Shown here piece by piece: positions 15,954-23,381 of a DNA stretch of 64,000 bases. The notes under the pieces were generated by a model. It was given only the letters and a program-made list of their open reading frames with translations. It had not been told where the DNA came from and did no database searches. Source of the DNA: Modicisalibacter sp049808615 (GTDB lineage: Bacteria; Pseudomonadota; Gammaproteobacteria; Pseudomonadales; Halomonadaceae); NCBI RefSeq assembly GCF_049808615.1, contig NZ_JBNCAN010000024.1, forward strand, positions 11,718 to 75,717, written 5' to 3'. How positions within the stretch are numbered: position 1 is the stretch's first letter; each line of letters opens with the position of its first letter. Both the position numbers and the translations under genes were made by a program.

Positions 15954-17384
15954 GTGAACATCGACTTTACCCACCACGGCGCCGTCGAGGGCGTGACCGG
16001 TAGCTGCCATCAGCTTCACTTTGGCGACGGCCGTTCCTTGCTCGTCGATTGCGGCTTGTTTCAGGGTGAAGAGGGCGGTGAGGATAATCTGGCGCGCCAC
16101 CGGATCGAGTTTTCGTTGGAAGGTATCCTGGCCCTGGTAGCGACCCACGTGCACATCGATCACATTGGACGGCTGCCGTATCTGCTCGCCGCTGGATTCG
16201 AAGGCCCGATACTCTGCAGCCAGCCCTCGGCCAAGCTGTTGCCGCTGGTGATCGAGGATGCCCTCAAGGTGGGGTTTACCCGGGTCCGGGCACTGATCGA
16301 GCGATTTTTGACCCGGGTGGAGGATCATCTGGTGCCCTTGCCCTATGGGCAATGGTACGCGCTCGTCGATGATGTGCATCTGCGGGTGCGCATCAAGTTA
16401 CAGCGAGCAGGGCACATCCTCGGTTCCGCCTACGTCGAGGTGGATATACTCGACAAGGCGATGTCAACAACAACGCAGCAGGCGCAGCGCATCGTGTTCT
16501 CCGGTGATCTGGGGGCGCCCTATTCACCCTTGTTGCCGGCGCCGCGCTCGCCCTATCGCGCGGATGTGGTGGTGCTGGAGAGCACCTACGGTGACCGATT
16601 GCACGAGGATCGTCGCCATCGCCGTTCGCGCCTGAAGGCCGCCCTGGAGCGGGCGCTGGCCGATGGTGGCACGGTGCTGATTCCGGCCTTCAGCATCGGG
16701 CGCACCCAGGAGCTGCTCTACGAGCTGGAAGGGTTGATCCATGACGGCATCAAGAGTAAGCGCACTGTTGGCGGACGCGCTTGGGATGAGCTCGAGATCA
16801 TCGTCGATTCGCCTTTGGCGGCGCGCTTTACCGAGGTGTATCGCGCGCTGGCGTCTTTCTGGGACGCGGAGGCACGTCGCCGGGTCGCGCACGATCGGCA
16901 TCCATTGGACTTCGATAGCCTTTATACCGTTAGCTCCCACGACGAGCATGAACGCACCGTTGCCTATTTGGCCAAGACCGGGCGGCCGGCGGTGGTGCTG
17001 GCGGCCAGCGGCATGGCGGCCGGTGGGCGCATCGTCAACTACCTCAAGGCGATGATCGAGGAGCCGCGCCATAACGTGCTTTTTGTCGGTTATCAGGCGG
17101 AAGGCACGCCGGGACGCGCCATCCAGCGATATGGCCCAAGAGGTGGCTGGGTGGAACTGGACGGGGAGCGCTATACCGTTCGTGCCGGCGTCGAGAGTCT
17201 GTCGGGGTATTCGGCCCATGCGGATCGGCAGGACCTGGTCAATTTCATTCGCCGCATGCGCCATTGGCCGCGCCAGGTGCGTCTGGTACATGGAGATGCC
17301 GACGCCAAGCAGGCGCTCAAGGAAGCGTTATTGGCAGAGGCGCAACAACGTGGGCAGGCAGTAGAGGTGGTGATTGCCCAATGA
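15954..17384 (+). CDS. Metallo-beta-lactamase/beta-CASP nuclease (YSH1/CPSF-like)
   Basis: 476 residues. Metal ligands are THVHIDHIGRLPYL (HxHxDH), the HILGSAYVEV histidine and FSGDLGAPYSPLLP. The beta-CASP part follows, with VVVLESTYGDR, IPAFSIGRTQELLYEL, IVDSPLAARFTEVY and ASGMAAGGRIVNYL, and the final histidine is in LVHGDADAKQAL. Bacterial members are RNA endo/exonucleases. The start is GTG 15954, since MNIDFTHHGAVEGVTGS is the expected N-terminus. It is monocistronic, with 211 bp upstream without a clear gene. Confidence 0.92.
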   Translation: MNIDFTHHGAVEGVTGSCHQLHFGDGRSLLVDCGLFQGEEGGEDNLARHRIEFSLEGILALVATHVHIDHIGRLPYLLAAGFEGPILCSQPSAKLLPLVIEDALKVGFTRVRALIERFLTRVEDHLVPLPYGQWYALVDDVHLRVRIKLQRAGHILGSAYVEVDILDKAMSTTTQQAQRIVFSGDLGAPYSPLLPAPRSPYRADVVVLESTYGDRLHEDRRHRRSRLKAALERALADGGTVLIPAFSIGRTQELLYELEGLIHDGIKSKRTVGGRAWDELEIIVDSPLAARFTEVYRALASFWDAEARRRVAHDRHPLDFDSLYTVSSHDEHERTVAYLAKTGRPAVVLAASGMAAGGRIVNYLKAMIEEPRHNVLFVGYQAEGTPGRAIQRYGPRGGWVELDGERYTVRAGVESLSGYSAHADRQDLVNFIRRMRHWPRQVRLVHGDADAKQALKEALLAEAQQRGQAVEVVIAQ

Positions 17385-17509
17385 GAGGGCGCAATGTCGA
17401 GGATTCATTTTTCTGCATGTCTTCTATACTGTTGAATGACAAGAGGCGATGGCGGCGCTGATAGGCACATCGTTTCGGTAAGCAAGCAGTGCTATAGAGG
17501 ACGAGTTCT

Positions 17510-18112
17510 ATGCTGACCCACGTATGGGGTCTGATGGCCCATCCCAATCGCGAATGGAAGCAGATTCAAAGCGAACGAGAAACGATCACCCATCTTTACG
17601 CGCATCATGTCCTCGGGTTGGCGGCGATCCCGGTGATTTGCGCGTTCATCGGTACCACGCAAGTCGGCTGGAGTCTTGGTGAAGGCCACGCCATCAAGCT
17701 CAAACTGGACGATGCCTTCTACGCCGGCATCGTGTTCTATCTTGCCATCATCGCTGCGGTCATCTTCATGGGGAATGTGATCCATTGGATGGCCAAACGT
17801 TATGCTACGCCACCAAGCAAGCGTCGTTGCGTCATCTTTGCCGGCTATGTGGCCACGCCCATGTTCCTGAGTGGTCTTGTCGCGCTCTATCCCTTGATCT
17901 GGTTGTGCTTGCTGGCGGGAACCATCGGTCTTTGCTACAGCGGCTATCTGTTGTATCTGGGCATCCCTAATTTTCTGGGCATCGACAGGAAAGAAGGCTT
18001 CATCGTAACTGGCTCGACCCTGGCGATCGGCGTGCTGGTCCTCGAGGTGCTGCTGGGCGCCACGGTGTTGTTGTGGGGCTATGGCGCGAGGATGCTGTTG
18101 GGGGTTTATTGA
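17510..18112 (+). CDS. Yip1-family integral membrane protein
   Basis: 200 residues with about five membrane segments (around residues 35-50, 70-90, 110-130, 132-152 and 167-192). The N-terminal HVWGLMAHPNREWKQIQSE matches the start of bacterial Yip1/DUF1282 proteins (YohC-like), followed by a short cytoplasmic linker. A GAGGA ribosome site lies 8 bases before ATG 17510. The function is unknown; members are inner-membrane proteins of roughly this length. Confidence 0.85.
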   Translation: MLTHVWGLMAHPNREWKQIQSERETITHLYAHHVLGLAAIPVICAFIGTTQVGWSLGEGHAIKLKLDDAFYAGIVFYLAIIAAVIFMGNVIHWMAKRYATPPSKRRCVIFAGYVATPMFLSGLVALYPLIWLCLLAGTIGLCYSGYLLYLGIPNFLGIDRKEGFIVTGSTLAIGVLVLEVLLGATVLLWGYGARMLLGVY

Positions 18113-18194
18113 AGAGGATTGTGCTAGGTCTTTGAACAAGGCGAGTTGATGTCGTTCGAGGCTAGACGGGCTCAATTCTCGGCAGAAAAATAGA

Positions 18195-18512
18195 TTAAGC
18201 TATTGCCTGCACGCCATTCTTTTGTATAACGACAAGTAGACGGAGTGCGGGCCCCCCGGGTTTCTTCACACCACGTTCCCAGTCAGAAACCAAGTTTTTG
18301 CTGACATTGAGGTATCGGGCAAAAACAGGTTGCGACAGATTTTCGCGTTCGCGGATCGCACGAATTTCTGCAGGCGCTAAAGGAGTGACAGGAGTCAGGC
18401 AGGCGCTATCGAATTCACGCATTGTCTGTTTGTCGACAGCTCCAGCTTCGTGCAAAGCCTCCATGGTTTCATGGATGGCTGCAAATGCTTCGGTACGGTA
18501 TTTTTTAGTCAT
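18195..18512 (-). CDS. HigA/NadS-type antitoxin (helix-turn-helix)
   Basis: 105 residues. The C-terminal half is an Xre-type domain: LAPAEIRAIRERENLSQPVFARYLNVSKNLVSDWERGVKKPGGPALRLL, as in HigA-2/NadS antitoxins. The frame can also begin at TTG 18518, but GGAGGT at 18521-18526 is 8 bases ahead of ATG 18512, which I prefer. It lies downstream of its toxin, the reverse order characteristic of HigBA systems. Confidence 0.88.
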   Translation of the reverse strand: MTKKYRTEAFAAIHETMEALHEAGAVDKQTMREFDSACLTPVTPLAPAEIRAIRERENLSQPVFARYLNVSKNLVSDWERGVKKPGGPALRLLVVIQKNGVQAIA

Positions 18513-18545
18513 CACCAAACACCTCCATGAATTGCTTTTTCTCGA

Positions 18546-18881
18546 TCATCTTTGCCAGATGCGCTTCAGAGATATCGAGCACATGTTTCGCTGCATGTTT
18601 AAAATATTTTCTTCATCAATGGCAAGATTGCTTTTATCGCTCTTTGCAAAGCCATAAACGAAGAATACTCGCTCCGCTTGGCGATAAAGAAGAATCACCC
18701 TATATCCGCCAGACTTGCCTTGTCCTGATCGTGCTACTCGTTGCTTGATCACACCGCTTCCAAGATGAGCATCGATCAATCCTTTCTCGACCCTATGAGC
18801 GGCTTCAAACAAGGCTGCATCAGATATTCCCTGCTTACGCGCAAATCGCGCAAACCATGCGTTCTTGAAAATCCTCAACAA
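18546..18881 (-). CDS. HigB/RelE-type toxin
   Basis: 111 residues from TTG 18881, which has AGGAAC 6 bases upstream and gives the family start LLRIFKNAWFARFARKQGI; the frame also opens at GTG 18908. LFEAAHRVEKGLIDAHLGSGVIKQRVARSGQGKSGGYRVILLY and RVFFVYGFAKSDKSNL are the toxin core of the RelE/HigB-2 (Gp49-like) family. It would cut mRNA on the ribosome. The antitoxin gene follows 33 bp later. Confidence 0.88.
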   Translation of the reverse strand: MLRIFKNAWFARFARKQGISDAALFEAAHRVEKGLIDAHLGSGVIKQRVARSGQGKSGGYRVILLYRQAERVFFVYGFAKSDKSNLAIDEENILNMQRNMCSISLKRIWQR

Positions 18882-18911
18882 GATGTTCCTATCCTGTTTG
18901 TATAACACCTA

Positions 18912-18951
18912 GTGTGACGTATGTGTAGTGCAAGAAACAAGTGCGTCACAC
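18912..18951. promoter_or_regulatory. Inverted repeat upstream of the higBA-type pair
   Basis: GTGTGACG (18912-18919) and CGTCACAC (18944-18951) are perfect 8-bp arms 24 bases apart, starting 31 bp upstream of the TTG start. The placement fits an operator for autoregulation by the antitoxin; no protein-specific consensus is known to me. Confidence 0.45.
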
Positions 18952-19086
18952 CTCTTTTCATAACCGCGTATCTAGTCACAAAGAACGCACAAAATGTAGC
19001 GCCTTTTCATCGCTTTGCCTCTTGGCTGCATCGCTATGATGGTCGCATTCCTCAAGCGATTGCCCATCGAAGGGCCCAGGCTCCGC

Positions 19087-19914
19087 ATGAATGCTTCCAC
19101 GCTGATCGGTATCGTTGCCAGTCTTTTGCTGCTGGCCTGTGTCCTCTTGCTCAGCGCCGATACGGCGATGAGCTTTATCAATTTGCCGGGGTTGATGATC
19201 GTCATCGCCGGCACCCTGGCGGCCACCTTCATCAGCTATCCATTACGTGAAGTGATTCGCGTGGTGCGGATAATCGGGGTGGTTTTCCAGCGCGAGAACA
19301 GCTACGTCGAGGAAGACGTTCGCGAACTGGTGGCCATGGCCCGGCTGTGGTTCCAGGGCGATATTCGTGCGGTGGAGCGTGCGCTTGGCCAGACGCGCAA
19401 TCCGTTTCTGCGCACCGGTGTGCAACTGGTGATCGACAATACCAAGGAAGCGGAGATCATGGATCTGTTGCGCTGGCGCATTGCCCGTCTGAAGGCTCGG
19501 GAACTCGCCGAGGCACAGATCTTTCGCACCATGGCCGCCTATGCGCCGGCCTTCGGCATGATTGGCACCCTGGTGGGCTTGGTCAACATGCTGCAGACCA
19601 TGGACGCCGGCGATCTTGCCGTCATCGGTCCGGGCATGGCCGTGGCGCTGCTGTCCACTTTCTACGGTATTCTGATCTCGAATCTGATCTGCAAGCCGAT
19701 TGCCGTCAAACTCGAACGTCGCACGGAGCAGCGCCTGATCGCCATGAATATGGTGCTTGAGGGGGTCTCGTTGATCGCCAAGCGTCGCTTGCCGTCCTTC
19801 GTCGAGGAGACACTGAACTCCTTCATCGCCAACTATCAGGACGAGATTCGAGATCCCGCCGAGCCCTTGGCGGGTAACGAGGCTGATAACAAGAGTGTGC
19901 CGCTCAATGCTTGA
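19087..19914 (+). CDS. MotA/PomA-family proton or sodium channel subunit
   Basis: 275 residues with four membrane segments: near 3-22, 30-48, and a C-terminal pair in APAFGMIGTLVGLVNMLQTM and GPGMAVALLSTFYGILISNLI. The intervening cytoplasmic domain is charged (RIIGVVFQRENSYVEEDVREL). The pattern matches MotA/PomA stators. ATG 19087 gives the family start MNASTLIGIVASLLLLACVL; the longer upstream frame is not hydrophobic. It is coupled to the MotB-like gene. No flagellar genes are nearby. Confidence 0.9.
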   Translation: MNASTLIGIVASLLLLACVLLLSADTAMSFINLPGLMIVIAGTLAATFISYPLREVIRVVRIIGVVFQRENSYVEEDVRELVAMARLWFQGDIRAVERALGQTRNPFLRTGVQLVIDNTKEAEIMDLLRWRIARLKARELAEAQIFRTMAAYAPAFGMIGTLVGLVNMLQTMDAGDLAVIGPGMAVALLSTFYGILISNLICKPIAVKLERRTEQRLIAMNMVLEGVSLIAKRRLPSFVEETLNSFIANYQDEIRDPAEPLAGNEADNKSVPLNA

Positions 19915-20845
19915 GATGAATCGCGAGCATATGAGCCATGATCGGCTGCTGACTCTGAATGCGGAGGATCGCGGGGGCGATAGCTGGATGATCAGCTACA
20001 TAGACATCATGACCCTGCTGGTCGCGCTGTTCGTGCTGGTCCTGAGTCTGAATGGTACCGCTGCGACCCCTGGCAAGCCTGCGGTCACCCAATCTTCTAT
20101 ATCATCCGAGGCCATGAACGCGGCACGCCGCGTCACCGATGCGCCAAGTTTGCTACCGGAGGCCCTTCAAGCCGCCACCCTCGTCGCGATTGCTCCCACC
20201 CGCACGCCAGTTCCAAGTGACGCGGCTATCGCTGCGGCACGCCGGGTAGCCAGATCGCAACTGATAACGGATCAAGCCATCGCGGCGGCTCGATCGGTTG
20301 CGTGGTCACGACTCATTCAAACCCAGACGATTGCGGCCTCGCTGAAGGTGGCACGCACGCTGAAGGTGAGCGCGGAAGCCCAGGCGGCGGCGATTCAGAT
20401 CGCGGGGCAGTGGCAGGTGCGCCAATCCGAGCAGGAACTCCCGGCGATCGAGGGCGTCGAGGTGTCCCGGGTCAAGGGCGGCATCAATTTACGCATTCAG
20501 GATCATCTATTGTTCGACTCCGGGGATGCGGCGCTGACGGATGCCGGTGAGGCGGTGACGCAGGAACTGGTCGCGACACTCAAGCGCTACCAGGGCACCA
20601 TTTCCGTGGAAGGCCACACCGATAGCGTGCCCATCAGGACGGAACGCTTTCCCTCCAACTGGGAGCTTTCCAGCGGGCGCGCCACGGCCATCCTGCGCTA
20701 CCTCAACCGGGCGGGCATCGAGTCCTCGCGGCTGCGTGCGGTGGGCTATGCCGATACGCAACCCTTGAAGGACAACAACACGGAAAGAGGGCGGGCCGCC
20801 AATCGGCGGGTGGAAATCATTATCCACGAGCCGGAGGCTGGTTAA
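19907..20845 (+). CDS. MotB-like stator/OmpA-domain protein with repeat linker
   Basis: 312 residues. One membrane helix follows a short N-terminus (SWMISYIDIMTLLVALFVLVLSLNG); the Asp of YIDIMTLL is the ion-coupling residue of MotB. A C-terminal OmpA/peptidoglycan-binding domain has VEGHTDSVPI and NWELSSGRATAILRYL. Between them, residues ~65-175 form about six degenerate 17-19-residue repeats of the type xxAIAAARxVARSxLI, unlike the usual MotB plug and linker. ATG 19907 overlaps the motA-like stop; 19916 and 19931 are alternatives. Confidence 0.88.
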   Translation: MLEMNREHMSHDRLLTLNAEDRGGDSWMISYIDIMTLLVALFVLVLSLNGTAATPGKPAVTQSSISSEAMNAARRVTDAPSLLPEALQAATLVAIAPTRTPVPSDAAIAAARRVARSQLITDQAIAAARSVAWSRLIQTQTIAASLKVARTLKVSAEAQAAAIQIAGQWQVRQSEQELPAIEGVEVSRVKGGINLRIQDHLLFDSGDAALTDAGEAVTQELVATLKRYQGTISVEGHTDSVPIRTERFPSNWELSSGRATAILRYLNRAGIESSRLRAVGYADTQPLKDNNTERGRAANRRVEIIIHEPEAG

Positions 20846-20862
20846 TCGTGAGCGGGGGCTGC

Positions 20863-20997
20863 CTATTTACCCCGCCGCCGGCAGCGCTCGGAACAGTACA
20901 CCACCGAGTCCCAGTTGCGCGCCCATTTCTTGCGCCAAGCGAAAGGGCGCTCGCAGACCGGGCAGGTCTTGGTAGGCAAATGGGGCTTTCGATGCAT
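20863..20997 (-). CDS. DUF2256 small zinc-ribbon-like protein
   Basis: 44 basic residues with two CxxC-type pairs (TCPVCERPF and VYCSERCRRRG) around ARNWDSVVYC, the DUF2256 pattern. The ATG at 20997 follows the cryptochrome stop by 7 bp on the same strand. DUF2256 genes are commonly found beside cryptochrome or photolyase genes. Too short for many gene finders; the start fits the family. Confidence 0.88.
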   Translation of the reverse strand: MHRKPHLPTKTCPVCERPFAWRKKWARNWDSVVYCSERCRRRGK

Positions 20998-21004
20998 ATC
21001 GTGC

Positions 21005-22267
21005 TCACCCAGCCAGCCATCTAGCGATGAATGTGCCCTCGGGATCGTACTGGGCGGTCTGTTTGGCCAGGTCGAAGCGGCGCAGACCGCGTGGATCGGC
21101 ACCGACGCCGCCCAGGTACTGCCAGTTGCCCCAGTTCGAGGCCACATCGTAGTCCACCAGTTGCTTCTCGAAGTAGGCCGCTCCCCAGCGCCAGTCCTGG
21201 TTCAATTCATTGATCAAGGCACTGGCCACCAGCTGGCGACCGCGATTGGTCATGTAGCCCGTCGCGTTGAGTTCGTGCATGCAGGCATCGACGATCGGTA
21301 AATCCGTCTCGCCTCGGCACCAGGAGGCGAAACGCTCACGATCGTGATCCGGGGCAGGGGGCTCGGCTTTAAGCCCACGCAAGGCAAACAACCGGACACC
21401 GTGAGCATGGGCATACCACTGATAGAACTCTCGCCACAGCAGTTCGAAGTAGATCCAGTACGTAGACTCATTGGACTCGACCTCCTGCTCGAAGCGCCTT
21501 AAATGTGCGATTACCTCGCGAACGGATAGCGACCCATTGGCCAGCCAGGCAGAGAACTTGGACGAGTTTTTCCAACCCTCCAGCGCATTGCGTGTCTCTT
21601 TATAACGTGAGGCCGCAGGCCCGCTGAAGTAAGCCCCGAGATGCGTACGAGCGGCACGTTCACCGCCTTGGAAAAGTGAGTCGGGATCGTCTATCGCGCC
21701 GGGCAAGTCTGGCTGTGAAAGCCCCGACATATCGATCGGCGGAGGCAGGGCTTTCGGCGTCGCCAATGGGGCCTTGATGGCCAAGGGCTCGACGCGCTTG
21801 CGAAACTGCGTGAAGGTGCCGGGGAGTTCCGCCAGCGCGAAGGGCAGGTCGTCTTGAGCGAAGAGCGTGTGCGTGACCCGCTCCGCGAATTCGACATCAG
21901 GCCAACGACGTTGCAAAACCGCCCAGTCATCGTTCAGATACCAGTCAGCACTTTGGCTACGAACCACCATGTTCACATCGTCGTGGGCAATCAGTTCGTC
22001 TAGCGCTTGTCGAGGGGATTGAAAACGCAGGATTAGCCGCTGGCCATGTGCGGCAAGGGTTTGTTCCAGGTCGCGCAAGGTCTCTTTCAAGAAGCGCCAG
22101 CGATGACGACCCAGGCGCACGCAGCCGAACTCGCCGGCCTCGAACCAGGCCGGATCGATGCAGTAAACGCACAGCAGTCGATCGCAGCGCCGCGCGGCTT
22201 CCTGAAGCGCCGCGTTATCGTGAAGACGCAAATCTTGAGTGAACCAGTAAAGACCGGTGGTGATCAT
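21005..22267 (-). CDS. DASH-type cryptochrome/photolyase family protein
   Basis: 420 residues. The N-terminal alpha/beta antenna domain begins GLYWFTQDLRLHDNAAL. The FAD-binding domain includes YWIYFELLWREFYQWYA, ACMHELNATGYMTNRGRQLVASAL and the DWRWGAAYFEKQLVDYDVASNWGNWQY block, with YLGGVGADPRG near the end, as in CRY-DASH. These flavoproteins repair cyclobutane dimers in single-stranded DNA or act as blue-light sensors. The DUF2256 gene lies directly downstream. A true CPD photolyase is less likely given the N- and C-terminal sequences. Confidence 0.9.
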   Translation of the reverse strand: MITTGLYWFTQDLRLHDNAALQEAARRCDRLLCVYCIDPAWFEAGEFGCVRLGRHRWRFLKETLRDLEQTLAAHGQRLILRFQSPRQALDELIAHDDVNMVVRSQSADWYLNDDWAVLQRRWPDVEFAERVTHTLFAQDDLPFALAELPGTFTQFRKRVEPLAIKAPLATPKALPPPIDMSGLSQPDLPGAIDDPDSLFQGGERAARTHLGAYFSGPAASRYKETRNALEGWKNSSKFSAWLANGSLSVREVIAHLRRFEQEVESNESTYWIYFELLWREFYQWYAHAHGVRLFALRGLKAEPPAPDHDRERFASWCRGETDLPIVDACMHELNATGYMTNRGRQLVASALINELNQDWRWGAAYFEKQLVDYDVASNWGNWQYLGGVGADPRGLRRFDLAKQTAQYDPEGTFIARWLAG

Positions 22268-22306
22268 GGCAAACCATGTGCCTTGTCGTAATGGCCAGAC
22301 GCCTAT

Positions 22307-23146
22307 TCAACGGCGACTGGCACGCTTATCCAGACGCTCGAGCCAGCGATCCACCTGAGCGTCGCTTGGCGAGCAGTCACAGTAGGCGGCCAGGAACGCT
22401 CGCCAATCCGATTCTCGCCACTGCGTCAGGCGGCGCCATAGCACTGAAAGATCGCGCAGGCGCTCATGGCGCTCCAATATGAAACGCCGTGTCTTCTCCA
22501 GGTCGATGATAACGGCGTTCATGGGGTTCGACGGCGCATTGGAAGGATCGTTCAGAAACAGATGCTTGGGAAACAGACAGCCGTGCATCATGCCATTGGC
22601 ATGAATCCGGCGAGTGAGCTGTGCGCTCGCCATGATGATCTGACTGCGCAGATTGTCATCCAGCGTTTCCCACCTTGTATGCCAATGGTCGAGGTCCGTG
22701 CGATTTTCAAGTGCTGCCGTTACCAGGATGGCACGCCATCCTGATGCGGGGCTTGATTGGTGGGATATTGTATTCTTGCGCTCGCCATACCAGACGGCCT
22801 TCACGGTGGGAATGCCAAGAGCATGGTAATGGCGGATGGCACGCCATTCGCGAGAAAATGTCGGCTCACCCAGCGGGCGTTGCAGGCTGCGCGCCAAGTG
22901 ATTGGTCTGGCGTTTGAGGAAGAAACGCCTCGTATTGCCGTCTTCCCCCTCGAGCTCCAACAGCGACACCGTCGAGACACCGCCGCGCTCATGATTGGGC
23001 ACATCCACGTCCCGGGCGCTGGCATTCCAGAGGGTTTCAAAGTCGCTCAGGCCATGACGCTTGAACAGCGCTTCAATGCTTGGGTCGCAATAATCAGCGT
23101 GGCCGCGCGGTAATCGCGATTGGAAAGAGAGGGTGTTTGAGGTCAT
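22307..23146 (-). CDS. InaA/WaaP-type lipopolysaccharide kinase family protein
   Basis: 279 residues of eukaryotic-like kinase fold: FFLKRQTNH holds the ATP lysine, SREWRAIRHYHALGIPTVKAVWYGE is helix C and the next strand, the catalytic loop is HANGMMHGCLFPKHLFLN (HGxxxxKHxxLN), and the metal site is VIIDLEKTRR. This matches InaA/Kdo-kinase-like proteins, which phosphorylate LPS core sugars in some species. It lies 39 bp upstream of the cryptochrome gene on the same strand. Substrate unknown. Confidence 0.85.
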   Translation of the reverse strand: MTSNTLSFQSRLPRGHADYCDPSIEALFKRHGLSDFETLWNASARDVDVPNHERGGVSTVSLLELEGEDGNTRRFFLKRQTNHLARSLQRPLGEPTFSREWRAIRHYHALGIPTVKAVWYGERKNTISHQSSPASGWRAILVTAALENRTDLDHWHTRWETLDDNLRSQIIMASAQLTRRIHANGMMHGCLFPKHLFLNDPSNAPSNPMNAVIIDLEKTRRFILERHERLRDLSVLWRRLTQWRESDWRAFLAAYCDCSPSDAQVDRWLERLDKRASRR

Positions 23147-23381
23147 TTCTTTGAAGTCTATTCAGTCGTTACCGCCCTATCCGTCATTCCCGAAAGACGA
23201 ATAAGGGACTATTTGCAGGAGGCATTATGTCTCTGCAGAAAGAAAGTAGCTAATCCTGAGGATGCAAAGCAAGTAATCCGTCGCCAATCGGGATTGCCAT
23301 TCGACATCAGCAGCCACGAAAACCGACGGATTGACCCTGATCGAGGTCAGTATTCACTTTGTGTCGCCTTTGGTGCTCACT

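Noticed and set aside
19087..20845. Zorya-type ZorA/ZorB defence genes
   Set aside because: The pair is MotA/MotB-like, but no ZorC, ZorD or ZorE follows (the next genes are DUF2256 and a cryptochrome), and ZorA's long C-terminal tail is absent.
23147..23381. Eight-codon ORF (MSLQKESS) at about 23227 with an AGGAGG site
   Set aside because: The ribosome site is good, but the frame ends after eight codons and nothing recognisable follows; it could be a leader or a stub, too little to annotate.
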